From: Deltaproteobacteria bacterium
GTDB taxonomy: Bacteria; Myxococcota; Myxococcia; Myxococcales; SZAS-1
Length of the DNA: 64,000 nucleotides
Direction of reading: 5' to 3'
NCBI GenBank assembly: GCA_018266075.1
Contig: JAFEBB010000037.1
Coordinates: 1-64,000 of the forward strand
This document shows positions 1 through 8,177 of this stretch, in pieces; within the stretch, counting starts at the first letter, position 1; each line of letters begins with the position of its first letter. The translations under genes were made by a program, and so were the position numbers. The notes under the pieces are model-generated. The model saw nothing but the letters and a program-made list of their open reading frames with translations. It did no database searches and had not been told where the DNA came from.

Positions 1-97
1 GGGTAGCATGGGCAGGGGAGGCGAGGGCGACCGGCGATGGGATTCACCATAACGCCCATACTCAGACGTCGAAGGCCCGCTTGAACGGCTTATCCTC

Positions 98-427
98 TCA
101 GGAGCTCTTCACCTTCTGCGAAGCAGCCTGCTCCATCGAAATCTCGGGGAGCACCTCGTGGGTAAACCCGTACTTCAAGCCTGGAGACTTCTGGGCCAGG
201 GCGATGGCCTGTTCGAAGGTGTCGGCCTCGAAGACGATGACCCCTCCGACGTCGCCCCGGTACTCCTCCACCTCCTTGGCCGTGATGCTCTTCCCTCCGC
301 GGGTGGGCATGGCCAGGGTGGGCTTGAGGAGCGCCATCCATTCGCCCATCTCCTTGAGGTTCGCGCTCCTTTGAGCTTCAGGGATGTCGGCGCCGTTGGT
401 GTGACGTGAAATCAAGATGAACTTCAT
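98..427 (-). CDS. YCII-related domain protein
   Basis: A 109-residue protein with the compact alpha/beta fold of YCII-related proteins. It opens with MKFILISRH, a typical first strand, and continues with the central GGVIVFEADTFEQAIALAQKSP segment, which matches the family's strand-helix core (residues about 61-82, in the FEAD and AIALAQ region). The ATG at 425-427 is chosen because AAGGAG lies 6 nt upstream (434-439); the reading frame stays open further upstream but without family similarity. YCII proteins are small cytosolic dimers, often of unknown substrate, and many actinobacterial and myxobacterial members are encoded beside ECF sigma factors, which is not the case here. Exact function unknown. 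Confidence 0.88.
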   Translation of the reverse strand: MKFILISRHTNGADIPEAQRSANLKEMGEWMALLKPTLAMPTRGGKSITAKEVEEYRGDVGGVIVFEADTFEQAIALAQKSPGLKYGFTHEVLPEISMEQAASQKVKSS

Positions 428-767
428 CGACCGCTCCTTATTGAGGAATCTGACAGGACCATTCGACCTAACGATTGTCTCGAAAGGCAGCAGCGTTCGT
501 GCGAATTCCAGCGGCTCAATCCTTGCGCAAGATCGTCTCCTGGGTCGACGCGTTTCGCGCGTGCGCGAAGGCGAGCTCGAGCCCGACGAGCTGGAAGCCG
601 GCGTTCCGGGGATATGCCGTTCAAGCGCACCGTTCAAGCGCGCTTCGGACGTCCGGTTTCCTGCGTCACGTTGAATTCCGCCGCCGCTGCTCTGCCCTTT
701 TCTCGCCATGCTACCCTCGTTGAGTCTTCCGGAGCGCGTCGCGCGAGTCGGGTCGCATGAGGATCGC
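428..767. other. Intergenic region with divergent promoters, no gene seen
   Basis: This 340-nt gap separates the divergent YCII and MglA-like genes and carries no convincing reading frame. Two structures are visible. One is a perfect palindrome, TTCGCGC-GT-GCGCGAA, at 554-569. The other is an 11-nt direct repeat, CGTTCAAGCGC, at 618-628 and 631-641 with a 13-nt period. Either could be a regulator site; no regulator is identified. Confidence 0.5.
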
Positions 768-1262
768 ATGTCGTTCCTGAACGCCGCGGTGAAGCAGGTC
801 TTCTGCAAGCTTGCAGTGCACGGCGCCGGCGCTCCGCGCGTGATCGACACGCTCGCGAGCCGGTTCGGCGTGCAGGCGCGCACCGACGACCCGGGCTTCC
901 GGGTCTTCGATCTCCTCCTGCGCGATCACCCCATCGGGACCTACGCGCTCCGCCTTTGCGTCTACGCGCTCGAGGGGAGCGACGACCTTCGCGCGCTGCT
1001 CGCCGGCTCGGACGGCATTGCGGTCATGCTGGACGGCTTGGCTGCAGAGGGCGACGCCGTCGGGGCGATCGCGCCGTACGTGAGTGAGCGCGTTCCTGTC
1101 GTACTCGCGTCGGCGACGCCGCGCAGTTCCGCGACGCTCTTCGGACATCCGCTCATCGTCGCTGATTTCGCCACCGGCGAAGGCGCACGCGCTTTGCTGC
1201 TTGCGCTCGTGCCTCGCATGGCCGAGGTCGCGCGGGCGAAGTGGACGGGTGTCAGGACCTAG
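768..1262 (+). CDS. MglA-like degenerate (pseudo-)GTPase
   Basis: A 164-residue protein that aligns by eye along its length with the small GTPase MglA. It begins MSFLNAAVKQVFCK, matching the MglA N-terminus; the later LRLCVYALEGSDDLRALLAG and SDGIAVMLDG segments match the second-strand/switch II and following strand regions. The nucleotide-binding motifs are gone: the P-loop position reads HGAGAPRVIDTL (residues 18-29) with no GKT/S, the DxPGQ-like switch II reads ALEGS (67-71), and the NKxD motif reads ASATP (114-118). The fold may persist without GTP binding. MglA sets cell polarity and motility in myxobacteria; a role here is inference. The internal ATG at 768 is chosen because family similarity starts there. 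Its stop codon abuts a transposase remnant. Confidence 0.7.
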   Translation: MSFLNAAVKQVFCKLAVHGAGAPRVIDTLASRFGVQARTDDPGFRVFDLLLRDHPIGTYALRLCVYALEGSDDLRALLAGSDGIAVMLDGLAAEGDAVGAIAPYVSERVPVVLASATPRSSATLFGHPLIVADFATGEGARALLLALVPRMAEVARAKWTGVRT

Positions 1263-1263
1263 C

Positions 1264-1436
1264 CGGGGATTCTCGTTGCGCTGGCCGATGTAGTCCTCGA
1301 TCGCCGCGACGAGAGCGCGAGTGCTTCGGTGCGTGCCGCGTCGAATCTGCTTCTGGGTCAGCTCCGCGAAGAAGCGCTCGACCAGGTTCAGCCACGACGA
1401 GCCCGTCGGCGTGAAATGCAGGTGGTAGCGCGGAGA
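1264..1436 (-). pseudogene. IS630-type transposase C-terminal remnant
   Basis: The minus strand encodes YHLHFTPTGSSWLNLVERFF followed by AELTQKQIRRGTHRS and IEDYIGQRNENP, the C-terminal catalytic-domain signature of IS630/Tc1-mariner transposases, including the catalytic Glu of LVERFF. Nothing upstream of about 1436 resembles the rest of the enzyme. The normal tail after NENP is replaced by unrelated residues where the frame enters the pseudo-GTPase gene. Both ends are lost, so this is a decayed fragment. No terminal inverted repeats were recognised. Confidence 0.8.
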
Positions 1437-1517
1437 AGCACTCCAAGCTTGCGGATGGCTTCGAAGCGCTGACCGGGGTATCGGCAACCGCACCCGTACC
1501 GCTGGGTACGTCGCAGC

Positions 1518-1537
1518 AAGCGCCTTTCAGGGCGCTT
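1518..1537. terminator. Possible stem-loop terminator
   Basis: AAGCGCC and GGCGCTT form a perfect 7-bp stem around a 6-nt loop, just downstream of the minus-strand lipoprotein gene. No T-run follows, so termination is only a possibility. It could also be debris from the nearby transposon. Confidence 0.35.
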
Positions 1538-1595
1538 CACCCAAGGCGCTTCACCGAACGGGTCTGTTGTTGAGGACGAGCCAACGGGCCAGTGG

Positions 1596-2828
1596 TCAGT
1601 ACGGCCCGCCCAGATCGCGATCGGTCCGCGGCTCGATCTTCCAGTTGCCGTCTTTGTAGTACCAAACGCCCGTCGCGCACTTGTACTTGTCGCCGAGGAA
1701 CGGCTCGCTCTGGTAGCGGAACTGGTGGCTGAGCCAGAGGTTCGAGTCGAGGATCCAGTTTCCGAAGTAGCCGGGCGAGTCGGGGTTGTCGTTGGTGACG
1801 GTCATGAAGCCGCCGTCGACGGGCGCCGCCTGGATGAGCACGCCGTCCCACTCCGCATTGTCCACGCCGGGCGAGCCGATGGTGGTGGGATCCACGATCG
1901 TGGGCGCGACGTTGGGCGCCGTACCCAGCACGCTCGCGCCGCCGTCCACGAGCTTGAGCTCCGTCACCGCCGAGTCGCCCGGACACGGATAGACCGGGAT
2001 GTGCGAGTTCGGGTCGAGGCAGAACTCCTTGGGATAGCCCACCAGCTTCAGCACCTGGCCGGGCACGAGGTCGTCGGGGATGATGTTGTCGTCGGCGCAG
2101 ATGCCCGCGTCGATGCGGCCGCCGTACGCGACAACGAGCATGCCGCTGTACGGGCCGCCGCCGGGATCGCTCACCCACGCGCCGTAGGTGCAGACGAAGC
2201 CGCCGTCGGAGATGAGCGTCTTGGGCGTGGTGGCGATGACGCCGTACACCGTCGTGCGCGGGCCGCCGCCGTCGCCGAAGTGGAGCGTGGCGTAGTTCGC
2301 GCCCGAGGGATCCTGCAGGTCGTGCACCGCGTACGCGCCGGTGAGCGTGCCACCGGTCCAGGTGAACGGACCGCCGCCGCCGTCGAAGGGCTCGTCGCAC
2401 GAGGGGGGCGGGCCCGCGTCGATGCGGCCGCCGGAGCTGCTGCCGCTGCTGCTCGAGCTGGAGCTGCTCGAGCTCGACGACGACGAGCTGCTGCTGCTCG
2501 AGGTTCCCGTGCTGCTGCTCGACGAGCTGCTGCTGCTCGACGAAGAAGACGAAGACGTCCCGCTGCTGCTGGAGCTGCTCGAGCTCGACGATGAGGAAGA
2601 CGAGCTGCTGCTGCTCGAGCTGGAGCTCGCGGTCGTGGAGCCCGCGACGCTGATGGCCACGCAGCGGCCGTTCTGGCAGGTCTCGTTGGTGGGGCAGTCG
2701 GCGTCGACGCCGCAGCCGATGGAGCCCGTGGTGCCGTGGCCGGCGTCGGTGGCCTTGGGGACGGTGGTGCCGCCGCAGGCCGCGAGGGCCAGCGCGCCGG
2801 CGGAGAGGACGAAAGCGGTGAGACGCAT
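1596..2828 (-). CDS. Lipoprotein with long Ser-rich linker
   Basis: A 410-residue exported protein. The N-terminus MRLTAFVLSAGALALAAC is a lipoprotein signal with the lipidated Cys at position 18. Residues about 38-56 hold a Cys-rich module (CGVDADCPTNETCQNGRC) common in myxobacterial surface proteins. A tract of about 65 residues, almost all Ser with a few Gly/Thr, then acts as a flexible tether. The C-terminal region of about 270 residues is a mixed domain with repeated DGG and GxVxxV-type strands and few recognisable motifs; it loosely recalls extracellular OB-fold-type domains. Function unknown. The low-complexity serine run would be prone to length variation. Start ATG gives a perfect signal peptide. 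Confidence 0.85.
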   Translation of the reverse strand: MRLTAFVLSAGALALAACGGTTVPKATDAGHGTTGSIGCGVDADCPTNETCQNGRCVAISVAGSTTASSSSSSSSSSSSSSSSSSSSSSGTSSSSSSSSSSSSSSSTGTSSSSSSSSSSSSSSSSSSSGSSSGGRIDAGPPPSCDEPFDGGGGPFTWTGGTLTGAYAVHDLQDPSGANYATLHFGDGGGPRTTVYGVIATTPKTLISDGGFVCTYGAWVSDPGGGPYSGMLVVAYGGRIDAGICADDNIIPDDLVPGQVLKLVGYPKEFCLDPNSHIPVYPCPGDSAVTELKLVDGGASVLGTAPNVAPTIVDPTTIGSPGVDNAEWDGVLIQAAPVDGGFMTVTNDNPDSPGYFGNWILDSNLWLSHQFRYQSEPFLGDKYKCATGVWYYKDGNWKIEPRTDRDLGGPY

Positions 2829-2885
2829 GGGAATTCCTGTACAACGGCCTTGAAGCCCAAGCCTAACCCAGCTGGGCCCGGGGCC

Positions 2886-3455
2886 TTATTTTCGGACCCT
2901 GGCGCGCGGAGTTTCGCGCTGTTGCGCCTGACAGGTCTTGAGCTCGCTCAGCCAGCGCACGATCCACGCGTCCGACTCGGGCACGGGATCGTCGGGCGAG
3001 TTCTGGATCAAGTCGGCCAGGTCGCGCTCCACGGCGGTCGGCGGCCGGCGGCACTCGATCTCGGTCGGGTGCAGCTCGCAGTAGGCCTGGGCGCCGTGCT
3101 CCAGCCCGACTTCGTTCGACTTTTTCTCCACCTCGGCCAGGTACGTGCGCCGGTGCGCGATGCGCTGGGCGATGGGCGCGCACGCTCCCTGGACGTTGGC
3201 CTCGGGCGGCAGACCGGCATCGGGGAGCTTGGCGCCGGCGTCGAGCGCCTGGACGGTCATCTCTTCCGCCTTGGGCTCCCAGAGCAGGCCCGCGTCGGTC
3301 ATGCCGTAAACCGACTGCTGGGTCGGGTCCATCACGGTCATGCCGCCGGTCTGCGATGTCGGTGCCGCGTACTCGGATTGATCGTTGACGATGCCGTCGC
3401 CCGCGAGCGCGAGCGCAATCAGTGCAGCCGAGAGCTTGGGAAGCAGCGGACCCAC
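2886..3455 (-). CDS. Exported protein of unknown function
   Basis: A 189-residue protein starting at GTG (3453-3455). The first 18 residues (MGPLLPKLSAALIALALA) look like a signal sequence. The mature part is polar and helical, with several Asp-Ala-Gly pieces (TDAGLL, LDAGAK, PDAGLP) and three cysteines near residues 92, 125 and 135. No conserved enzyme motif is visible. It follows the lipoprotein's promoter region on the same strand and starts 47 nt from the divergent DUF1704 gene. Ribosome-binding site weak. Function unknown. Confidence 0.7.
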   Translation of the reverse strand: MGPLLPKLSAALIALALAGDGIVNDQSEYAAPTSQTGGMTVMDPTQQSVYGMTDAGLLWEPKAEEMTVQALDAGAKLPDAGLPPEANVQGACAPIAQRIAHRRTYLAEVEKKSNEVGLEHGAQAYCELHPTEIECRRPPTAVERDLADLIQNSPDDPVPESDAWIVRWLSELKTCQAQQRETPRARVRK

Positions 3456-3502
3456 GCTTCTTTTTCCGCCGTTTGCCGCATCGTGGCAAGATCGCGACCG
3501 GG

Positions 3503-4780
3503 ATGGCCGACGCCCACAGCTACCTCAAGCAACTCTCCGACGAGCTGGTGGCGCTGCAGCGGCCGGTCAAAATCCTCAAGGCGATCAACTGGTCATCGAA
3601 GGTCCACGCCCGCTTCTTCGCCAAGGGAGGGCGCGAGCTGCCGCACGTCAGCTACGCGCCGCTGCCCTACGACCCGCACGAGAAGGTCCGCCAGTTCCTG
3701 CAGCTCAAGCAGCGCATCCGCGGGCACAACGAGATCGAGCAGCTGCTCCGGCGCAAGTGCGACGAGTTCGCCACCGTGGTGCGCATGCTGGCCGCGCGCG
3801 GGCATCGGCGATTCTTCGAGCATTCGAGCGTGCTCTACGGCGATCCGCGCGATCGCTACGCGGATCCCACCGTCGACAACCTCGAGATCGCGAAGCTCTG
3901 GGCCAGCCGTCCGCCCGCGGCCGATGACCTGCCGTCGCTCACCGCCGAGGAAGCGCGCGACATCATCGACGCCATCATCGGTCCGGTGTTGGGCAAGCAC
4001 TGCACGGTGCGCGTCTCGGATCGGCTGACGGCGAATGCGGCTGCAGGGGCGACGCGCGTGTCGGTGAAGAAGGGCGCGCGCTTCACGCCGCTGCAGGCGC
4101 GCGCGCTCGCGCACCACGAAGGGCTCTGGCACGTGCTCACGAGCGTGAACGGCTATGCCCAGCCGGTGCTGCGCATCCTGGGCGTGGGGCTGCCGCGCTT
4201 CACCGAGAGCCAGGAAGGGATGGGGATCCTCTCGGAGTTCCTGACGGGGAACCTCACCAACGATCGCTTCATCGAGCTCGGCGAGCGCACGCTGGCCGTG
4301 GACATGGCCGCGCGCGGCGCGGATTACCTTCAGGTCTATCGATCGCTGTCGGAGAAGTTCCCGCCGCCGAAGGCCGCGCAGATGTGCGAGCGCGTGTTCC
4401 GCGGCGGCGTGCTCACCGGTGGCGCACCGTTCACGAAGGACGCGTCGTACCAGCGCGGCTATGTGCGGACGTTCCAGTTCCTGCGCAAGGCGATGCACAG
4501 CGTGGATCGTCGGCTGGTGCTGGCGTTCCTCACGGGCAAGATGAACATCGACGACGCGCCGCTCATCAAGCACCTGATCACCGAAGGCATCTGCGTGGGG
4601 CCGCACTTCACGCCGCTCTGGTGGCAGCACGGCGACGTGATGTCGGCGCAGTTCACGCACGCGGTGACGATGCATCGGTTCGCGTTGAGCGAGCGCGCGC
4701 GCGTGTTCAGCGAGCGCCAGGAGCGTGGCGAAGCCGAAGGGCTCGCGTTGCCCGCTCAGCCCGACCTCGAGCCGAGCTAG
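3503..4780 (+). CDS. DUF1704/QEGLA-motif metallopeptidase family protein
   Basis: A 425-residue protein of the DUF1704 family (TIGR02421-like, flavohemoglobin-expression-modulating QEGLA motif), which also contains the eukaryotic MATCAP tyrosine carboxypeptidases. The zinc-site signature HExxxH is present as HEGLWH at residues 205-210. It is followed by SQEGMG at 236-241, the form of the QEGLA motif found here, and by the expected downstream Glu (SEF, about residue 245). This suggests an active cytosolic metallopeptidase with an unknown bacterial substrate. The ATG at 3503 is preferred over an upstream in-frame start because family similarity begins at MADAHSYLK. The 3' end overlaps the next minus-strand gene by 4 nt. 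Confidence 0.88.
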   Translation: MADAHSYLKQLSDELVALQRPVKILKAINWSSKVHARFFAKGGRELPHVSYAPLPYDPHEKVRQFLQLKQRIRGHNEIEQLLRRKCDEFATVVRMLAARGHRRFFEHSSVLYGDPRDRYADPTVDNLEIAKLWASRPPAADDLPSLTAEEARDIIDAIIGPVLGKHCTVRVSDRLTANAAAGATRVSVKKGARFTPLQARALAHHEGLWHVLTSVNGYAQPVLRILGVGLPRFTESQEGMGILSEFLTGNLTNDRFIELGERTLAVDMAARGADYLQVYRSLSEKFPPPKAAQMCERVFRGGVLTGGAPFTKDASYQRGYVRTFQFLRKAMHSVDRRLVLAFLTGKMNIDDAPLIKHLITEGICVGPHFTPLWWQHGDVMSAQFTHAVTMHRFALSERARVFSERQERGEAEGLALPAQPDLEPS

Positions 4781-4980
4781 ACGGCTCGCAACACCAGTCG
4801 CATTGCCCGGAACGGCAGGGTGATGATCGCCGTCAGCAGCTCGAACACGCTCTCCACGGCCACGCCCAGCAGTCGGAACGGCAGGCTGATGAGCCACGCG
4901 ACCGGGTAGAGCACCAGCGCCAGCAGCGCGAGCGGCCAACACATCACCAGCAGGATGCACCAGAGAATGAACTTGATCAT
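4777..4980 (-). CDS. Small two-helix membrane protein
   Basis: A 67-residue, very hydrophobic protein. A strong membrane segment spans about residues 3-35 (FILWCILLVMCWPLALLALVLYP in two pieces), and a second amphipathic or membrane stretch covers 36-62 with repeated LPFR motifs (SLPFRLLG, TLPFRAM). It is convergent with the DUF1704 gene, overlapping it by 4 nt, and follows the minus-strand membrane and GGDEF-like genes by 35 nt, so it may be the last gene of that unit. Function unknown. Confidence 0.6.
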   Translation of the reverse strand: MIKFILWCILLVMCWPLALLALVLYPVAWLISLPFRLLGVAVESVFELLTAIITLPFRAMRLVLRAV

Positions 4981-5015
4981 GGCAGCTTGAACTACGGCTG
5001 CCGCGGCGCGCTATT

Positions 5016-5354
5016 TCACTCGTGGATGGTGCCGGCCAGCGTGAAGATCGGCAGGTAGACCGCGAAGATGCTCAGCGCCCACGACGCCGAGCCCAGCGTG
5101 AGCACGATGGTGAGCAGCAACGGTCGCCGTCCCATCGCGACGCGCACCACGCCCAGTCCGCCCACGCCGATGAACCAGGCCAGCCAGCCGTAGCGCCAGG
5201 CACTCGAGAGCGCGACCTCGGTGGGCCAGGGCAGGGCGGCGCTGCCGAAGTCGGCGAAGAGCTTCTCGAACGAGGGCAGGATCTTGAAGACGATGAGGCA
5301 GTGCAGGGTCACCGAGGCGGACAGGATGCCGCCGCCAATGAGCGCCCGGATCAC
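5016..5354 (-). CDS. Small membrane protein resembling the GspF/PilC C-terminus
   Basis: A 112-residue protein with about three membrane segments (near residues 8-26, 55-72 and 80-104). The pieces LPSFEKLFADFGSAALPWPT and FAVYLPIFTLAGTI resemble the loop and last transmembrane helix of type II secretion/type IV pilus F-family proteins, but it is far shorter than the usual 400 residues and has only one such unit. It starts at GTG (5352-5354) overlapping the TGA of the upstream gene (GTGA), implying translational coupling. A role in a secretion platform is not supported by neighbours. Confidence 0.65.
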   Translation of the reverse strand: MIRALIGGGILSASVTLHCLIVFKILPSFEKLFADFGSAALPWPTEVALSSAWRYGWLAWFIGVGGLGVVRVAMGRRPLLLTIVLTLGSASWALSIFAVYLPIFTLAGTIHE

Positions 5355-6220
5355 TTCGCCACCAGGCAGTTTCCGCCGCGCGCCTCGGCTTCTTTGAGTC
5401 GCAGCGCCGCGGCGTGCACCAGCTCCGAGAAGGGATGCTCGCCGTCGCCCGAGGCCGCGAGCCCGAGCGAGATGCGCGTCTTCAAGCGCCGGCCTTCGTG
5501 GCGCAGCGTGCTCTTCGCAATCTTGAAGAGGATGCGTCGTCCGACCGCCTCCGCGCCGTCCGCCGAGGTGTGCGGCAAGAGGATCATCACGTTGTGCTGG
5601 CCGTACGCGACGGGCAGATCGGTGTCGCGCGTGGCGCTGCGCACCGCGAGCGCCAGCCCGCCCATCAGCTCCTGGCGCAGCTCGGGCGCTTCGTTCTCGC
5701 CGTGCGCGGTGATGCTGCTGAGGATGACGGCGATCGGCACCTTGTATCGCCGCGCACGCTTCACCTCGACGAACAGCGCCTGCTTGAAGTGCTCGAACGC
5801 GTAGAAGCCGGTGAGCGGATCGAAGATGGGGCCGCCGGACTGCGTCTGCGCGAGGCGCATCGTCCGCAGCAGCGCGAGCGGACGCACCGAGGCTTCGATG
5901 AGCCGCGGATCGATGGGCTTGTCGAGGGTGGCGTCGGCGCCGGCGCGCTCGGCGGCCCGGTGCGATTTGGCGTCGGCGGCCATCGCGAGCAGCACCGCCG
6001 CGGGATCGTGCGCGCGCAGCGCCTTGCAGAGCGCGAACGCCGGCCCGGCAAGGCCCTGCCCGACAATCGCCACGTGCGGCGTGCTTTGGGCGTACCGGGC
6101 GAGCGCTGCGTGCGCATCGCCGACGAGGTCCACGTGCAGCTTGCGCTTGCGAAGCGCGGCCGCGAGCTTGTCGGTCGTCTTCGAAGGCTTGTCGGCGAGG
6201 AGCACGCGGACCTGGGTCAT
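5351..6220 (-). CDS. Degenerate REC plus degenerate GGDEF protein
   Basis: A 289-residue two-domain protein. Residues 3-118 have receiver-domain architecture with the conserved Lys (LDKP, K101) but lack the phosphoacceptor: the third strand reads HVAIVGQG where an Asp is expected. Residues about 134-285 align with diguanylate cyclase domains (FDPLTGFYAFEHF start, a typical linker and first helix), but the GGDEF site reads YGQHN at 206-210. It is unlikely to be phosphorylated or to make cyclic di-GMP; a scaffold or sensory role is inferred. Downstream membrane gene overlaps by 4 nt. Confidence 0.8.
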   Translation of the reverse strand: MTQVRVLLADKPSKTTDKLAAALRKRKLHVDLVGDAHAALARYAQSTPHVAIVGQGLAGPAFALCKALRAHDPAAVLLAMAADAKSHRAAERAGADATLDKPIDPRLIEASVRPLALLRTMRLAQTQSGGPIFDPLTGFYAFEHFKQALFVEVKRARRYKVPIAVILSSITAHGENEAPELRQELMGGLALAVRSATRDTDLPVAYGQHNVMILLPHTSADGAEAVGRRILFKIAKSTLRHEGRRLKTRISLGLAASGDGEHPFSELVHAAALRLKEAEARGGNCLVAK

Positions 6221-6266
6221 GGGCCGATCTTATTGCGGCGAAGGCCCGGGCAAAGCTTTTCCACTG

Positions 6267-6977
6267 TCAGCCGACGACCCGGGCGCCCAACCAGTCCACG
6301 AGAAGCAGCCCAAGCTTCTTGGCCAGCGCAGTCAGCAGCTCCTCCTCGACGCCGTCCGCCGCGAGGATCACCACCCGCCCGCCATCGACGCGGCCGTAGA
6401 GCGTGCCGTCGCCCAGATCGAAGACGAAGCCGCCCTGGACGACGCCCGGCTCATCCTCCACGGTGAGCCCCTTCTGCGGACCCACCGCCACGTCCTCGAG
6501 CTGGATGTCGGTCCCGGCGAGCGGCGCGGGGATGCGCTTGCGGATGTGAATCTCCGGGAACCCGGCGCCGCGACCGGAGCTTCGGATCGCGCGAATGTCG
6601 GCCAGCTCGGCGTCGATCTCGGCGCGCAGCGATGGCGCGATGAGCTCGGTCTGCCGCCAGTCGTCGGCGAAGAGCACCCGCGCGGACGTCCGATCTCCCG
6701 GCTGCGTGGGCGGCAACGCGTCTTCGATCGTCGGCAAGCTGAAGAGGATCTTCGAGGGGTCGAGCGGCACCAGCTCACGCACGAAGAGCTCGAGCGAGCC
6801 CTTCGCGTCCCACTCCGCGCGCGTCGGCGGCTCGGCACGCTCGATGCGCCACTCACGCGCTCCAAGCTCGACGGCCATCCCCGGCGAGAACGCGTCCGGC
6901 AGCGCTTCGGGCGGCAGGTCGTAGGTCTGAGAGCGCTCACCCGAGCTGAGGTCGATGAGGGTCAGGCGAATGGTCAT
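6267..6977 (-). CDS. Conserved protein of unknown function
   Basis: A 236-residue protein with no signal peptide, rich in beta-type segments and acidic residues. It opens MTIRLTLIDLSSGERS and has a long middle region followed by a second domain with GGFVFDLGDGTLYGRVDGG and a hydrophobic C-terminus. The ATG (6975-6977) overlaps the TGA of the upstream ene-reductase gene in an ATGA arrangement, so the two are probably co-translated. I do not recognise a family. Confidence 0.7.
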   Translation of the reverse strand: MTIRLTLIDLSSGERSQTYDLPPEALPDAFSPGMAVELGAREWRIERAEPPTRAEWDAKGSLELFVRELVPLDPSKILFSLPTIEDALPPTQPGDRTSARVLFADDWRQTELIAPSLRAEIDAELADIRAIRSSGRGAGFPEIHIRKRIPAPLAGTDIQLEDVAVGPQKGLTVEDEPGVVQGGFVFDLGDGTLYGRVDGGRVVILAADGVEEELLTALAKKLGLLLVDWLGARVVG

Positions 6978-8059
6978 GTCGCCGCAGGATAGTCCGTGTA
7001 GCCCTTGGGGCCCGGAGTGAAGAACGTCTTCGGGTCGGGCGGGGCGAGCGGCAGGTTCTTCTCCAGGCGAATCACCAGATCCGGATTCGAGAGGAACGGC
7101 CGGCCAAACGCGACCAGATCCGCGCGATCGTCGGCGAGCACCTGGTTGGCCTTGGGGCCGTCGAAGCCGCCGCTGGCGATGAACGTGCGCGGCCAGTGCT
7201 TCGACAGCCACTCCTTCAGCGGCGCCGGCACGGCCTGCCCGCCCATGGCGCTGTGGTCGACGAGGTGCAGGTACTCCACACCCGCGTCGGCCAGCCCTTC
7301 GGCGAGCTTCTGGTACTGGGCGTCGATCTCCGGGAACGGCTTCATGCCGCCGTTGGCGCCGTACGGAGAAATGCGGATGCCCACGCGATCGCCGCCGATG
7401 GCTTCGACGACGGCCTTGGCCACCTCGATGACGAAGCGGTTGCGGTTCTCCGGCGTGCCGCCGTACGCGTCGGTGCGCGTGTTGCTGATGGGGTTCAGGA
7501 ACTGCTCGAGCAGGTAGCCGTTCGCGCCGTGCAGCTCCACGCCGTCGAAGCCGGCGGCGATGGCGTTCTTGGCCGCGGTCACGAACTCGGCGCGCGTCGC
7601 GGGCAGCTCCTCGAGCGTGAGCGCGCGCGGCACGGGCTTGGGCTGCTTGCCGAGCTGGTCGGACTGGATCTCGCCTGGGCTGGCCACGGCGCTCGGGGCC
7701 ACGACCTCCGCGCCCGCGACGAGATTGGCTGGATGGCTCTCGCGTCCGGTGTGCATGAGCTGCGCGAAGATGGCGCCGCCGCGCGCGTGCACGGCCGCGG
7801 TCACCGGCTTCCATGCCTCCACCTGCTCGGCCGACCACAGCCCTGGAATGCGCGCGTAGCCTGTCCCATTCGGCGACGGGCCAATGCCCTCGGTCACGAT
7901 GAGCCCGGCGCCCGCGCGCTGGCCGTAGTACTCGGCCATCAGCGGCGTGGGGACGTGGTCGGCAGTCGCGCGGCTGCGCGTCATGGGCGCCATGACCGCG
8001 CGGTTCTTGAGCGTGATGCGTCCGAGCTTCAGCGGCGAGAAGAGCGGCAACGACGACAT
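6974..8059 (-). CDS. nemA: Old Yellow Enzyme family ene-reductase (NemA-like)
   Basis: A 361-residue FMN-dependent alkene reductase that uses NAD(P)H to reduce activated C=C bonds, nitro compounds or N-ethylmaleimide. The family hallmarks are visible: LFSPLKLGRITLKNRAVMAP at the N-terminus, the substrate-binding HxxN pair in ELHGANGYLLEQF, the conserved NTRTDAYGG loop with Arg and Tyr, and the C-terminal FMN phosphate motif ASGGFDG followed by VAFGRPFLSNPDL. Length is typical. ATG at 8057-8059 is supported by GGAG 8 nt upstream; upstream in-frame sequence has no similarity. It heads a two-gene unit with the following unknown gene. The symbol is by family resemblance, not proven orthology. Confidence 0.92.
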   Translation of the reverse strand: MSSLPLFSPLKLGRITLKNRAVMAPMTRSRATADHVPTPLMAEYYGQRAGAGLIVTEGIGPSPNGTGYARIPGLWSAEQVEAWKPVTAAVHARGGAIFAQLMHTGRESHPANLVAGAEVVAPSAVASPGEIQSDQLGKQPKPVPRALTLEELPATRAEFVTAAKNAIAAGFDGVELHGANGYLLEQFLNPISNTRTDAYGGTPENRNRFVIEVAKAVVEAIGGDRVGIRISPYGANGGMKPFPEIDAQYQKLAEGLADAGVEYLHLVDHSAMGGQAVPAPLKEWLSKHWPRTFIASGGFDGPKANQVLADDRADLVAFGRPFLSNPDLVIRLEKNLPLAPPDPKTFFTPGPKGYTDYPAAT

Positions 8060-8177
8060 GTGCACTCCGGGTCGAAGACGAGGCCGCTGGTTAACATCGG
8101 CTGCGGGAGCGTGCAGGCCGATGTGGCGCGGTTGACCGCCGGCTCGCCTGCGCGCGATGCTGCCAGCCGGAGCGGCC

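Noticed and set aside
1..97. A gene at the left edge
   Set aside because: No frame with protein-like features or start signal was found in the first 97 nt.
711..1493. A long minus-strand frame across the MglA-like gene and the transposase remnant
   Set aside because: Only the part around 1264-1436 resembles a transposase; the remainder is antisense to a conserved-looking coding sequence.
1537..2844. Long frames overlapping the first lipoprotein gene
   Set aside because: They are shadows created by the serine-rich tract; the lipoprotein frame alone has a signal peptide and lipobox.
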